A stretch of 64,000 nucleotides of DNA from Dipteronia dyeriana (Eukaryota > Streptophyta > Magnoliopsida > Sapindales > Sapindaceae). Shown one piece after another: positions 11,417 to 23,589 of the stretch. The stretch is from the NCBI GenBank assembly GCA_032871835.1, contig CM065299.1:25251074-25315073 (forward strand), in the 5' to 3' direction. The position numbers and the translations under genes are program-made. The notes under the pieces are model-generated. The model was not told where the DNA came from, made no database searches, and worked only from the letters and a program-made list of their open reading frames with translations. Every line of letters begins with the position of its first letter. Position 1 is the stretch's first letter.

Positions 11417-13196
11417 GTGATTAATCGACAAAATCTTAGAACTTACAAAACTAAAAAAGGAGATGAAAAGCAATTACACCCTCCTCCTAGGGATTTCAAA
11501 ATTAATATGCCTAATGATGACAACCCATCAGGAGTAAATACAACAAAATGCACTCCTTTTATTCTATTTGATGAACCTATGTCCCAGACCACACCATTAT
11601 CATCACACCAAATTGGATTAGTAATGAGACAAAGCAACTACACTAATTTTTTCCTTAATTCCATTGGACAACAATTAGAAAAAATTGATCTAAACCTATC
11701 CCAGACCAGTGTCTCACCTACTAGAGAAGCCATACCACCACAAGTCTTTGTTCCCTATGAAACCCCTACCTCTTCCAGTAAGTGGAAAGAGAAAATCATA
11801 AAGTCTGAACCTATATTATTCCCTGACCATACTGGTATTGAAAAATATTTTGATAATATTATAGATGAAACAGAACTTCTTAAAGCCCTAGAAGAAAGAT
11901 TAGGAAGATTACCAAGTGTTAATATTCAAACTATTGACAAAACTATTTTATCTCCCGACTCTTCTAATAATGACAGCGAAACTCCTGATTTTCAAGATTA
12001 TATTCAGAGAATTACAACCAATGAAAAAACTGACAGTTATAACAAAACAAAGTATTTTCATAATACTAAACCTTATTACCCAAAACCTACTCCTCCAGAT
12101 TTGCAATATGAGGAAACTGTCCTTTATAGAGCTTATACTGGAAATGCATGTTACCAATTTAATATTGACGGTTTATCTGAATATCAAATAATTACGGTTT
12201 TAAGACAAATGCATACTATTGGTTATATTTATATTAAAAAACAAAACATGACCCATTCCGATGCAGTGACATCATTAACTACGGGTTTTGAGGGACAACT
12301 TTTTGGATGGTGGACTTATACCCAGCCTTGCTAAAAGATCTATTATAGGACATACAAAGACTATAACAACTTCCACTCCTGTCCAGACAACTGACCCAAC
12401 TGCTTTTGAATCAATTTCAACCCAGACACAAACCACTACTGCTACCTCTGAACCAGATGGCATAGATGTATTATGTTATACCATTTTAATGCACTTTGTT
12501 GGAAATCCTAATATTAATCAAGGAAAAGAATTTTCAAAAATTCAAAATTTAAAATGCAAAAAATTAAGCGATTTTAAGTGGTATAAAGACATTTTCCTAA
12601 CTAGAGTTTTTTAAAGACCTGACAATGCCAATTCTTACTGGAAGGAAAAATTTATTTCTGGCCTTCCAAAACTATTTTCTAACAAGGTTAGAGACTAGAT
12701 GGTTAGACAAATGGGATGGTCTGATTGGTCTCAAATCGACTTAAATACTTGGACTTATGGAGAAATTATTGCTGCCATTAATGTTGTTGCTCTTCAATTA
12801 TGTAATGACCTCATACTTAAAAGCCAACTCAAACAACAAAAATTAACCACCAGAAAAGAACTAGGATCCTGGTTTGAACAATTTGGTTTTGACAAATTAC
12901 CTTCTCATTAATCAAGAACTAAAAAACATCCTAAGGTTAATTATAAATGGGTTAAAAAATATCCTTACAGGATTGATAAGGATCACAAAACTAACAAAAA
13001 AGGAGAAACTATATGGTCCCCTAAAAAATCCAAAAAATTCTCTTCTAAAAAGAAAACTTATTATAAAAAGCCAAACAAATGTTTTAAATGTGGAAAAGAA
13101 GGACACTATGCCAATAAATGTCCTGAACAAAAGAAAAAAATTAATAGTTTAGACTTAGATGACCAAATCAAAGAAAAAATCTTACAAGTTTTATAT
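11417..13196 (+). pseudogene. Pararetrovirus coat/gag region with CCHC zinc knuckle, broken
   Basis: The first block (to 12334) ends in a GFEGQLFGWW-type segment, a signature of the gag-like fold shared by pararetroviruses and Ty3/gypsy elements. A second frame starts at about 12288. A frameshift near 12300 and stops at 12612-12614, 12696-12698 and 12909-12911 break the frame. The C-terminal part is Lys-rich with the zinc knuckle CFKCGKEGHYANKC (codons 13080-13121), which binds the RNA genome during assembly. A Ser/Asp/Glu-rich acidic segment follows. Confidence 0.7.
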
Positions 13197-14081
13197 ATGG
13201 ATTCTGATCAATCTGACAATTCTACTTCTTCTTCATCCTCTAATAATGAAGTTTTAATTATCAATGAATCATCATCATCGGAATCGGAAACATCTTCTTC
13301 TGAATCTGAACCAGGAGCCCAACCTTGTTTCTGCAAAGAAATAAATGTTCTCGACAAACAAGACTATTCCTTAATCATTAGCATGATTGATAGTATTGAA
13401 GATCCCATTCAAAAAGCCCAGTACATCAGACAATTACAACAAAAAATTACTTCCGAACCAACCACCTCTAGTAATATTAACTCCTCTAATGGAACCACAA
13501 AACCTTTTAAAAATGCCCCTTTCGAAACTCCTGATTTTGAACAAAATGTTTTAGGAAAATTCCAAACCAAATCTAGAAAAGTTACAATTCCAGATTTACA
13601 AAAAGAGATTATTGATATTAAAGGAGAGATAAAGATATTAAAAACCCAAATACAAGAATTACAAATAAAAACCAGTTTAGAAAAAAGCGTTTTTGAAAAA
13701 CCCCTTAAAAAACAAGCGAGTTTCAACAGTTCGGATGAATCAGACAAACAGCCCGAAGATGACCATAACCATTTAAGTATAGGCCAAATTAATACCATCC
13801 AGGAAGTAAGAATACAAAAATGGTTTGTTGAAATTGACATTAGGATTGCCTCTAATTATAACATTAGGGCTTCTGCTCTAATTGACACAGGAGCCGACTT
13901 AAATTGCGTTGTAGAATCTCTTATCCCTGCTAAATACCTACAATCTACCACAGAGGTTTTATACGGGGCTAATAAAATAAAATTTGATATCAATTACAAA
14001 CTTACTAATGCCAAAGTTTGCAACAGTAGAGTTTACTATAACAATGATTTTATTGTGTTAAAACCCTTTCTCAAAATGTAA
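13197..14081 (+). pseudogene. Pararetrovirus aspartic protease region
   Basis: This frame starts with the acidic Ser/Glu tail of the coat region, has a coiled-coil-like Lys/Glu segment (about residues 140-165), and then the protease core with the catalytic ALIDTGADLNCVV motif (near 13877-13915). Retropepsins of this kind cleave the viral polyprotein. A frameshift near 14060 separates the stop at 14081 from the conserved hydrophobic end, which continues in another frame to about 14130. The polymerase that should follow is absent. Confidence 0.7.
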
Positions 14082-14140
14082 TTTTAGGATTACCTTTTTT
14101 ATACCTGATTTCTCCATTTAAGGTTATTTCTGTGTAGAGA

Positions 14141-16500
14141 GAGAGTCCAATAAGTTTCTAACCCTAAAACAATTAAATAGGAAACGAATAAAATCTTTAT
14201 CTATAAGTCAACTCCTTATAATTATTTTTAATTGCCCTTTAATATTTCCATAGACTTTTACTTTAATTTTCTTTTTTTCTAAAGGTAATTTTCGGATATT
14301 ACATTTCTCTCCACCTACAACTGTGACTAGTCCAACAACTTTGATTACAAGCTTTGAGATACAGAAAGATGGCTAATGACACTGGACACAAGTGTTCAGT
14401 TGTGGTTGCAAGAGATAGGGAATCATCATTACGCGGGTAAAAAAGGATGGGGATTTCCATCGAATGAAGAGGACGCATTGAGAGCAAGAAATTGGACATC
14501 AACCGGAATTGTGCCAATGAAATTGTTGTAAGAGATGCAGATAGTTACAAGGCTCTTCAGATAATAAATTCAACATTAAGGCCATTTGCTCTTGCTCTCA
14601 TTGTCATGAGTATCCACTTTTAAAGATCTTCTATGCGTGCTTTTAACATTATGTGTCCACTTGCATACAGGCTACATCTAGCTAGAACTATCCGGTATAA
14701 AATTTAGCACACCTGAGATTGAGAAATGAAGATTAATTCATTTGCAAAAAGTGTAAAAGCTTATAGATAATCTATTTATATATGATATCAAGAACCTCCT
14801 AATTGCTTCTCTTACCATTTTTCTGGAAAAGAAATCTCTTGCTCGCTAGCTTAATTTGTATAGTTGTGGTTGTTGCATATTTATCTTCACATTCTGCAGA
14901 TGCAAAATACTTCATTGAGAAAATAAATTTATTTTAATTTTGTGACAACATAAATATAAATATACAACTGCCTAATTACCTTGTCAAAGTGTAATATTGC
15001 AATTCATGTGTGAGAACCTTGTAGGATTAAAACCTGAGGCTACAGATAAGGTGAAAAATCCATCAAAAATAGTCCATAAGAGCTTTAATGTTTTATAGTT
15101 TTATTAGAATGAAAATATATATGTACCTGCTTCAATTAGCTTGAGTTGTGAGAATGGAAGAACTACAACATCCCTTAGCTGCACCAGAACAGATATTCAT
15201 CCTGCATAAATTTTGAGCCATAAAGAATATCAAACCAGATCAAATCTTTTAACTGTTTTAATTTCCAGGCAAGCAGGCAATTTGAGGGAAGCTTACCAAG
15301 CAATTTGAGGAACCCTTTCCAAGTTTGTGTGAAAGACATCTTACCATGTTAGACTGTTGCAGAAATTATAAATTCTTAGCAAAATTTGGTAAATACATAA
15401 TAATTGGATTCAAAAACACAAAAGCTCAAACATAACTGATAGTTTTGAGCTATGAATATTTACATGGTCCTGAAAAACACCACCCTAGGCCTACCCGATT
15501 CAGCTAATCATTTGAGCATCTCTTGTGCATAACCTTGTTCATCATTACTTGTGCAGAACATCAAAGAACCACAATCATTATTTTAATTAATCCAAAGAAC
15601 TATGTAAACTAATCCAACAAATAAGAATCGATTCTCATTTTCAACAGTAACACAACGGGGAATTTCATTCTAGATGTGTTTTCTGTACTAAATTCTTTAA
15701 CCAGCTGCATTTTGATTCCTATAGGTAAAAAATCAAACCACAAGCAGTCCAGGTAATTATATTGAAAATTTGTCATCTTTTACTGTCGCATTCTTGTGCC
15801 TCAACAACAAACCATTTTTTTTCTTCCCACTTGATTCACACGTGCAAAAAATTAGACGCAAACCATAGAAGCTACTCCAAACGATATAAAACTACAATTC
15901 AATTTTAACACCATAAAAACCTTCTTACAATGGCAGTATTACATTTAAGAATGGATCATTGGATACAAGTGTTTAACTGAGGTTGAGCTTACCCCCTCCA
16001 GACAATTTAGTGATAACATTCTTGTGGTCACCATATCAATCCATTTCCCTGCATAGAATAACAAAAGGTAAATTTAAACCAAATAATACAATACAGAAGT
16101 ACTAAACATATTCCTGACAACTGACCTTATTCTTGCATAACCAAGCTATAGAATGTCTTGATTAATCAACACAACAATCAAATCATAAATTCTAGTTGAA
16201 TGTGTATCCTTGTTCGTGTCATATTTAATGCATGAGGCACATAGTAAGCACTGAATCAGAGAATGAAAAAAAACGAAAAAAGAGAGAGGAAAAAAACATA
16301 AGAAACTTACAAAAATAATGTTAAGGAGTTCAATCATATCCTATCACCTCACCATCCATTATTTCATTGTAATCTTTTGTACCAGAGCTCAACAACCTCT
16401 AAACAAGCTTTTTACCGTTCCTCATCCATTAGTTTCTGAGAGTATAAAAATAGCATTAATGAATTGAGGAAAAAGAAACTCAAGCAAAAGACAAACAGTT
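14141..16500. other. AT-rich stretch without recognisable gene
   Basis: I find no exon set, transposon end or RNA gene here. Short frames around 14300-14600 have no recognisable motif. Confidence 0.4.
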
Positions 16501-16501
16501 A

Positions 16502-17710
16502 CCTGATAGGGGCTTTCAATTCTTTTGAGAAGATCGTCTAAACGCGGATTGTAAACTTCCAACCCCAGCACATAATCCAATTTCTGAGATTCTTAAACAC
16601 ATTTCAAATAATGCCACTAAACAAATATTTGATACAAAGATGAAAATTTAGCAATTTTAGAACAAAAATGTATTGATCACGGTAACTTTTAAACTTACAG
16701 TTACATAATTGTGAAGAAGTATGCCACCCTTAAACCTGCCAATTAATTTAAATATTTTGAGCTGCTCCTCTGCATTACCCAGCTCATCTTTGCTTGTGTA
16801 CTAGATAATCAAAGAATTAACTGGTCATTATGTTAATCAAAAGTAAAATACTGAAAACTCATCATGAAGAAGGAACTAATTACCTGTGAATGAGTTGACG
16901 TTTAAGTTGTCTGAGAACTCAAACTTGACATCCTTGACAGGTCATGCATGGACAACAAACTGGTGAAGAGGAGCTCTCTAAATCATCCCAAAAACTGGGA
17001 TTTTGATAAATTCTGACTCAGGAACTACAGGGTTTTTTACCCGATTCCCTGATGTCTTTACTTGTAGAATTCAAAATTCGTCCAAAGTTTTTGATCGCGT
17101 AAGGTAGTCTTGCAATGTCTTTAAAAGGAACATAGACATGACACGATTGTGTTTTCTTGAATCTCTTCCCCAGCTAGTCACATTTGCTATTCTTCACTAA
17201 ATCCACTGCACCAAGATATTTATGTGCCTCTAATCAAATTAATATGTACATTATTCCAAACGTAAACATTACACAAGACTTCAGAGAAGACAAACTAATT
17301 ATACCAATTTGTTAAAAAGTTTTCTGATTTAAATGATTTGTAACTTGTAAGTAAAGTGTGGCTGAAACAATTGGGAAAACATGTTTGTAGCGGTGACTTA
17401 TGTCTACATTTCACCAAACATAATTTCGGAATAAGACGTTCTAAAATAATATTAATAAACCAAATCTCTGCAGCATTCATATTAAAATAGCAATTAGTAA
17501 GAATAACTGAAATATCAAATCTAAAAAAAAGAGATGAAAATCCCCTGATCTTGGAGGAGGAAGATGAAACCACAACTATGACATGCAGGTAACAACTAGA
17601 AAATGATTATACGTGAATCATCTTCTCCAGCTTGTCACTGTTTTTGAATCTTGCAAAGCAATAAAGCACTGCAACAAGAAATTTAAGTGCCTCTAAATCA
17701 AACATATACC
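16502..17710 (-). other. Unassigned exon-like fragments, minus strand
   Basis: Three stretches look like exons with splice sites. The 17710-17600 stretch reads LEALKFLVAVLYCFARFKN. The 16823-16699 stretch reads EEQLKIFKLIGRFKGGILLH and ends at a GTAAGT donor. The 16588-16502 stretch follows an AG acceptor and reads KLDYVLGLEVYNPRLDDLL, ending at GTAACT. They do not make a protein I recognise. They may be 3' exons of the adjoining resistance-gene relic or part of another broken gene; the segment at 17233-17157 is a diverged copy of 17700-17610. Confidence 0.35.
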
Positions 17711-18310
17711 CTATTAACATTATTGACTTCTTGAGTAATTTTTTTTAGTACTAGTAAAATGATTTGGATTCTAATGTAAAAATTAAACAAGAATAATCAA
17801 ACAAACAGATACAATGTAAAATTGTTTTATCTTACATGGTTCTGAGCCACCTTGGAGCTGCCAGCTGCCAATTGAGTTAAATCTTGCACCTTGCATCACC
17901 CTGCTTATTAATGAATTAATAACAGTGAAAATTCATCATTGAAATCATGAAGAAGGAAATAATTACCTGTGAATGGATGGAGGCTTCAGTTGCTTGAGAA
18001 TTCATCCTTTACATCGGCGTGAATCAGCAAGAGAAGCTCTCCAAATCGTCACAAAAATCAGAAAACATAGGATTTTAATAAATTCTGATCTTAGGAATAC
18101 CGGAGTCCTTGACCCAGTTCTCTGCTATATCTCCACACGGTAATGTCTTTCTAAATTACGACAGCTTGTAATAGCCAATTTATCCAAAGTTGTCTATTGC
18201 AGAAGGTAGTCTGGCAATGTCTTCAATTTAGGACAGAAATAAAAAGTCAAAGAACGAAGACATGGCATAATTTTGATTTGTTCTTCTCCTCTTCCAGAAG
18301 CCCCACAATC
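16800..18310. repeat. Diverged duplication of the NLR 3' end
   Basis: The block 16860-17150 resembles 17940-18200. Both contain ACCTGTGAATG(A/G), AAGAGGAGCTCTC or AAGAGAAGCTCTCC, AAATTCTGA and GGTAGTCT(T/G)GCAATGTCTT in the same order. The right copy overlaps the end of the LRR coding region; the left copy is non-coding. Confidence 0.7.
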
Positions 18311-20198
18311 CCACTCTTCCCAATCTTCCATCCGATCAAATTGAAGAGATTGGAATTTGGGAAATGCAATAAATAATGATGATGATGAGAATGACGAAAT
18401 ATTATCGCTTTCCATTCCCACAAATTCATCACCCAATCTTTTCACACTCTCCATATTCCTAATCGAAAGAGATTCAAGACATGGCAGTTATTCCAGAGAC
18501 AAACGCTCAAAACCAATATGAGACCAACGTCTAAGAGATAACTCCCTTAGTTTTGTTAAGTACATCATCCAATTGAGGGATAAACAACCGGCACCCCTGT
18601 AGCCTATTAGACCTAATGTCTCTAAATTTGGAGGAGGTTGGAAGTCTTCAAGAGCTTCTTCATTAGAATTACTGACGCCTTCTGATGACAATTCTATCGT
18701 CACACTAAGGAGTTTTGTCTTATTCTTAAATTCGACCTTATTAATCTCACCCACATCCACCCCACTGCATGTCTGCATCGAATAAAAAGTTACCCTTCAA
18801 GGTGATTCAAGTTTCTTGGACATTCAGACTTACAAGCCTTCTTATTCCACTCGTAAACTGCTTTACATCCTCAAACAAGTTAATCTCTCGATTCCTTTTC
18901 CGTATATATTTAAGACTATTCTCATCGTTGATTAAATACTTGACTAACTTTTTTATCCCTTCCGGTAGTTTTTTGAGATTAATACAATCATTGATATTTA
19001 AAGTTTGTAAATTATACGATTCATAAATCACTTTCGGTAATTCCTTGATATCATCATTTCTAGATATGTCGAGATATCTTAAACGCATCAATTTATTTAT
19101 ACCGATTGAAACATCTTTAGTCGACTTGAAACAAAATTGCAATGCCCTAAGACATGACATATGATCGAATAATTTAGATGTATCCATGTACATATGTTCA
19201 GTACCCCAACCGCTAGAGTGAAATACTAAGCTATGCAATTTATTTTCATTAAAATAGAGATAGGAAACATGGTTTCTTTTTTAAACACTACCATTGAATG
19301 ATGAGCATTTCTATGGCAAGCATTTAACTTGAACCCTTCAGTACTGTCAACCTCAACACTAAAACATTCATTCTTTGTAAGATATTGAGCCAAGTCATGA
19401 ACCATATCATGCATCTTGCATGTTATTATGCTATTGTCATCTTTATTTTCCTCAAAATCTTGAAAGAAAGAGTGCATTTCTAACTTTTCAAAATACTCTT
19501 CCCCAACTGACTCCATATCTTTATTTTGTACTTTTAATCTAAGATAATCTCGATTCATTCATAACTGGATCAATTTTTCATTGCTTATATCATAATCCTT
19601 GGGAAAGATGACACAATACTGGAAGCATCTTTTTAACTTAGAGGGCTAACAAAAATAGCTTATTAATAATGGTGAAAAAATCTTATTTTCTGCCTCTTCT
19701 AATTCCCACATCTCACTATCTAAGACATTTTGCCACTCCTCAATTGTTTTTTTAAAACAAAGGAGACCCGCTAAAGTCTTGACAGCGAGAGGCAAGCCCT
19801 TATACTTCTTTACAATTCTCCTACCAACATCTTCTAACTTTTAACACTCTAAACTGCTCCTTTCACGAAATGAAAGTTGACTAAAAACAAGGACCAACAT
19901 TTGCCATCAGACAACATCTTCAGTTCAATAAAGTTGGTGCTTCCCATCACCTCAGCCACCTTCCTGCTACGTGTGGTCACCAAAACTCTGCTTTCTTTGG
20001 AACCATACTTAAGACAGTTTTTTAATTGTTCCCATTTACTAGAATCTTCCGTCCACACGTCATCAAGGGCAAGAAGTTTAATAGATTCATGTATATTTTT
20101 TAACACGATCTCAAATTCATTTAAATTTGGAGCTTCATTTCTAATAGATTCAAGAATTGCTTTGCCAATCCTAATCTTGTCGAAAGGATCAGAGACAC

Positions 20199-20627
20199 TG
20201 ATGCAGGAGCATCCATTGTGGAGTTGCCAAGCAGGTCAGAAAAAAAACTGAAGTCGCAAGTTATCTCAAGGATTATGTTTGCAAATAATCCAAACTTTTC
20301 TGATTTTTTTTTAAGTATGTTTCCTTTTTATTATTTCCTAATTTTAGGCTAGCTTTTATTTCCTGATTGATTGCTCTAGTTTATTTCCTGATTGATTGCT
20401 TGTTTTATTTCCTGATTTCTTGCTAGTTACTTTTCTTTTCTTTTTCTTTATTCTATTTAGGTTTAGATACTATTTAAGCAAGATTTGTAATCTATTTCAA
20501 CAGCTTTAAATTATTGAATAAAAAATTATTGCACTTTTACAGCATATTGTGAGTGTTGTTTCCTTATTTCTGGTGTCTTGTGTGAGTTAAGTTGTAAGGC
20601 TTGTGTTTGAGAATTTCAAACCCATCA
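20199..20627 (+). repeat. 5' LTR of the NLR-inserted gypsy element
   Basis: It starts TGATGCAGGAGCATCC and ends AAACCCATCA. It carries runs of a TTTATTTCCTGATT(G/T) motif and a TATTTAAGCAAG TATA-like region near 20472, then poly(A)-signal-like AATAAAAAATTATTG. It pairs with 22708-23124. Confidence 0.88.
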
Positions 20628-20652
20628 ATTTAGTATTAGAGCACGGTTTGCT

Positions 20653-22651
20653 GTGTGGTGGAGTCAAGAAGATTTCATGACTCACAATAGGCGTGGTCGA
20701 GAAGGTTTTCGAATGGAGGGTCGTGACAACCACAACAATGACTTGGAGGAAATTAATAGGATGATTCAACAACTTGTGGATCGAATGGCTCGCATTGAAA
20801 CTCGAAACATGGATGATGAGAGTTTCGACGAGGAGCAACAGGATAACCCTTTTCATCATCACGCTCCGTTGGGTGAGTCGGACGAAAGGGGCAAGGGGGT
20901 CGACCGTTTAACAACGACACGACTCGTTATTTTGACATGAAGGTGGATATACCGGAGTTCGAAGGAAAAATTCAGCCAGACGAATTTATCGATTGGTTGA
21001 ATTCTGTTGAGCGAATTTTTGATTACAAGGAAGTGCCAAATGAAAAAAAAAAGTCAAGATTGTGGAAATTAAACTGAAGAAACATGCATATGTATGGTGG
21101 GAACAGCGGCGGGTCCGACGGGAATGCCTAGGAAAGCCTAAGATCAGAACCTGGGAGAAGATGAAAAAAGAATTAAAAAAGATATTTTTGCCTGAGACTT
21201 ATCGCCAAAACAATTTACTGAAACTACATAATTTGCACAAGGGACTCGTTCCATTGATAAGTATACAGAAGAATTTGATCTTTTGACAATGAGGTATGGC
21301 GTGACAAAAGAGGAAGAGCAAACTGTGGCTCACTATCTGGGAGGCATGCGATGAGAAATTCATGATGTTGTGTCGTTACATCCTTATTGGGGCTATAACG
21401 ATGTCTACAAACTGGGAATTCAGGTTAAGAAGCAAATGAGAGCAAGATATAGGCACACCAATGGTGATGGTTCTGAACAAAATAAAATTGGTACATCAAG
21501 AGCAACAACACCTCCTGAATATGTGAAATAGATAGAGTCTCAGATGGTTCCCATACAAGACGGTCGTAACAAAGAAGGCGATAAGAAAAGTGTGAAGTGC
21601 TTCAACTGTTCGGGTTTGGGGCATATTGCATCAGAGTGTCTGAATCGAAAAATTGTGAGTCTGGTGGAAGAACTTGGTGAGTGCAATGAAGACAATTTTG
21701 ATGAATCTCTTGTCTTTGATAATTATCAGGAAGAGGGGGAGGAGATTACTTGGAGTGATCATGGTGAATCACTAGTCATTCGGACGGTGATGAATGCAAC
21801 TAAGGTAGAAAATGATCCCAATTGGCTACGACATAATATTTTCACACTAAGTGCATTGCTAATGGAAAAGTTTGTCATGTATTATTGATGGTGGTAGCTG
21901 TGAAAATATTGTGTCACAAAATATGGTTGTTAAACTCAACTAGAAGACTGAAAGGAGGCCAGAATCTTATAAGCTTACATGGTTCAAGAAGGTGAACGAT
22001 GTGGTGGTCAATCAACGATGTTTGGTGGCATTTTCAATTGGAAAAAAAATACCAAGATGCTTAATGGTGTGACGTTGTTCTAATGGACGCCTGCCATTTA
22101 TTGTTGGGGAGGCCTTGGCAGTTCGACCGGAAATCAGTGCATGATGGGTATCGAAACACTTATACTTGTGTTAAAGATGGTGTGAAATTAATTTTGGGTC
22201 CATCCAAGTCTGAAAGCGGTCCTCAGCCGATCAAACGAGAGAGCAACAATTTTTTATCTATGAACAGATTTTTAGAAGAGTCAGAAGAGAGTGGAGGCAG
22301 CTTGTACATGCTACTAGTGAAGGAAACATGCTTGAAAAAAATATTTCTATTGAATTAACACCTATTTTGCAAGAGTTATGTGATGTGGTGCTAAAAGAGT
22401 TACCTGTAGAACTACCACCTATGAGGGATATTCAGCATCACATTGATCTCGTTCTAGGGTCAAGTCTACCAAATAGACCTCACTACCGCATGAGTCTACA
22501 AGAATATGAAGAACTTAGTAGACAGGTGGAGGAGTTGTTGAAAAAAGGGGTGTTGAGAAGAGCTGGCCATAATGCTTACATGCTAGACCTTTCGAGTAAT
22601 ATTGGGGTGTCGCCTACATTTAATGTTTCTGATTTGCAAGTTTATCATTGA
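20653..22651 (+). pseudogene. gag-protease-partial RT of the gypsy element, multiply broken
   Basis: Pieces in three frames follow the usual order. A charged gag start (20653-20940) is followed by VDIPEFEGKIQPDEFIDWLN and a KKHAYVWWEQRR gag core (21062-21286). Next comes the zinc knuckle CFNCSGLGHIASEC (21598-21639), a protease-like segment whose IDGG core is frameshifted near 21885, and HLLLGRPWQFDRKSVHDG (22083 on). The final frame (22328-22651) has the pre-RT ELPVELPPMRDIQHHIDL block and stops in the RT N-terminus before the catalytic YxDD, then fuses to an integrase-end sequence. It is not functional. Confidence 0.82.
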
Positions 22652-22707
22652 GAAAATGAGGTTGCTGGTTTAGACTCGAGGTCGAGTCCTTTCCAACATG
22701 GGGAGTC

Positions 22708-23124
22708 TGATGTAGGAGCATCCAATGCGTAGCTGTCAAGCAGGCCCGAAAGAAAATCTGAAGTCCCAAGTTATCTCAAGGATTATGTTTGCAAATAATC
22801 CTAACTTTCCTGATTTTTTTTTACGTATCCTTCCTTTTTGTTATTTCCTAATTTTATGCTAGCTTTTATTTCCTGATTGACTGCTAGTTTATTTCCTGAT
22901 TGCTCGCTTGTTTTATTTTCTGATTTCTTACTACTTACTTTTCCTTTATCTATTTAGTTTTAAATACTATTTAAGCAAGGTTTGTAATCTGTTTCAGCAT
23001 CATTGAATTATTGAATAAAAAAATACTGCGTTTTTGCAGCATATTGTGAGTGTTGTTTCCTTATTTCTAGTGTCTTGGGTGAGTTAAGTTGTGAGGTTAG
23101 TGTTTGAGAATTTTAAACCCATCA
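22708..23124 (+). repeat. 3' LTR of the NLR-inserted gypsy element
   Basis: It starts TGATGTAGGAGCATCC and ends AAACCCATCA, and parallels the 5' LTR throughout with scattered substitutions and small deletions. Confidence 0.88.
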
Positions 23125-23350
23125 CACACCCATATTTTCATGTCAAAATGGGCACTCACCTCATAATCGTTAAAAACCTGTCGAGCAAGAGTAGTCTTTC
23201 CAATTCCTCTCCACCCTATAATGGAAATGATTGGAAGGGATATTGGTCTATTACTACTCGCACTCAACAAGAAGTTTTTTATTTCCTTTTTGTCATCATC
23301 TCTAACATCAATCTCCGATTCATCCTCAAAAGACGTAGTTTTTCCCCATT

Positions 23351-23589
23351 CTATTTCTCTAGTGGCATCGGTTGAGCTTAAGTGAAAGCTATTTTTTTGC
23401 ATAGCAATAACATTTAGTGCTCGATTTAAATCTTTTATCTTGTTAGTGATGTCACAACTCGCCTACTGCACTATTTCTCTAGTGGCATCGGTTGAGCTTA
23501 AGTGAAAGCTATTTTTTGCATAGCAATAACATTTAGTGCTCGATTTAAATCTTTTATCTTCTTAGTGATGTCACAACTCACCTACTGCA
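23351..23589. repeat. 120 bp tandem duplication inside the NLR
   Basis: CTATTTCTCTAGTGGCATCG starts at 23351 and again at 23471. The whole unit through CACAACTC(G/A)CCTACTGCA is repeated with only a one-T length change and two substitutions visible. It lies between the coiled-coil and P-loop coding parts. Confidence 0.9.

Larger units (their letters stand above)
10388..14140 (+). mobile_element. Endogenous caulimovirid (plant pararetrovirus) fragment
   Basis: A plus-strand series of broken frames follows the pararetrovirus order: movement-protein-like, coat-protein/gag with zinc knuckle, then aspartic protease. The protease block ends in an ILGLPFL-type segment near 14100 and similarity stops by about 14140. 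No reverse transcriptase or RNase H follows, so the copy is 3' truncated. Stops and frameshifts at about 10990, 11402, 12300, 12612, 12696, 12909 and 14080 show it is an old, inactive integrated copy. The exact genus (petuvirus-like or florendovirus-like) cannot be decided without the missing RT. Confidence 0.75.
20199..23124 (+). mobile_element. Ty3/gypsy LTR retrotransposon, internally deleted, inserted in the NLR
   Basis: LTRs at 20199-20627 and 22708-23124 begin TGATG and end CATCA. Flanks GACAC (20194-20198) and CACAC (23125-23129) are a candidate 5 bp target duplication with one change. The LTR copies differ at many sites in their first 60 bases, so the insertion is old. A tRNA-Met-like primer site, degraded to TTTAGTATTAGAGC, follows the first LTR, and CAACATGGGGAGTC precedes the second. 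The internal part has gag, zinc knuckle, protease and only the start of RT. It then jumps at about 22562 to a C-terminal integrase-like end (SSNIGVSPTFNVSDLQVY), so most of pol is missing. Confidence 0.88.

Noticed and set aside
16502..16588. KLDYVL motif suggesting ribosomal protein S9
   Set aside because: The match stops after six residues and the flanking exons do not fit that protein.
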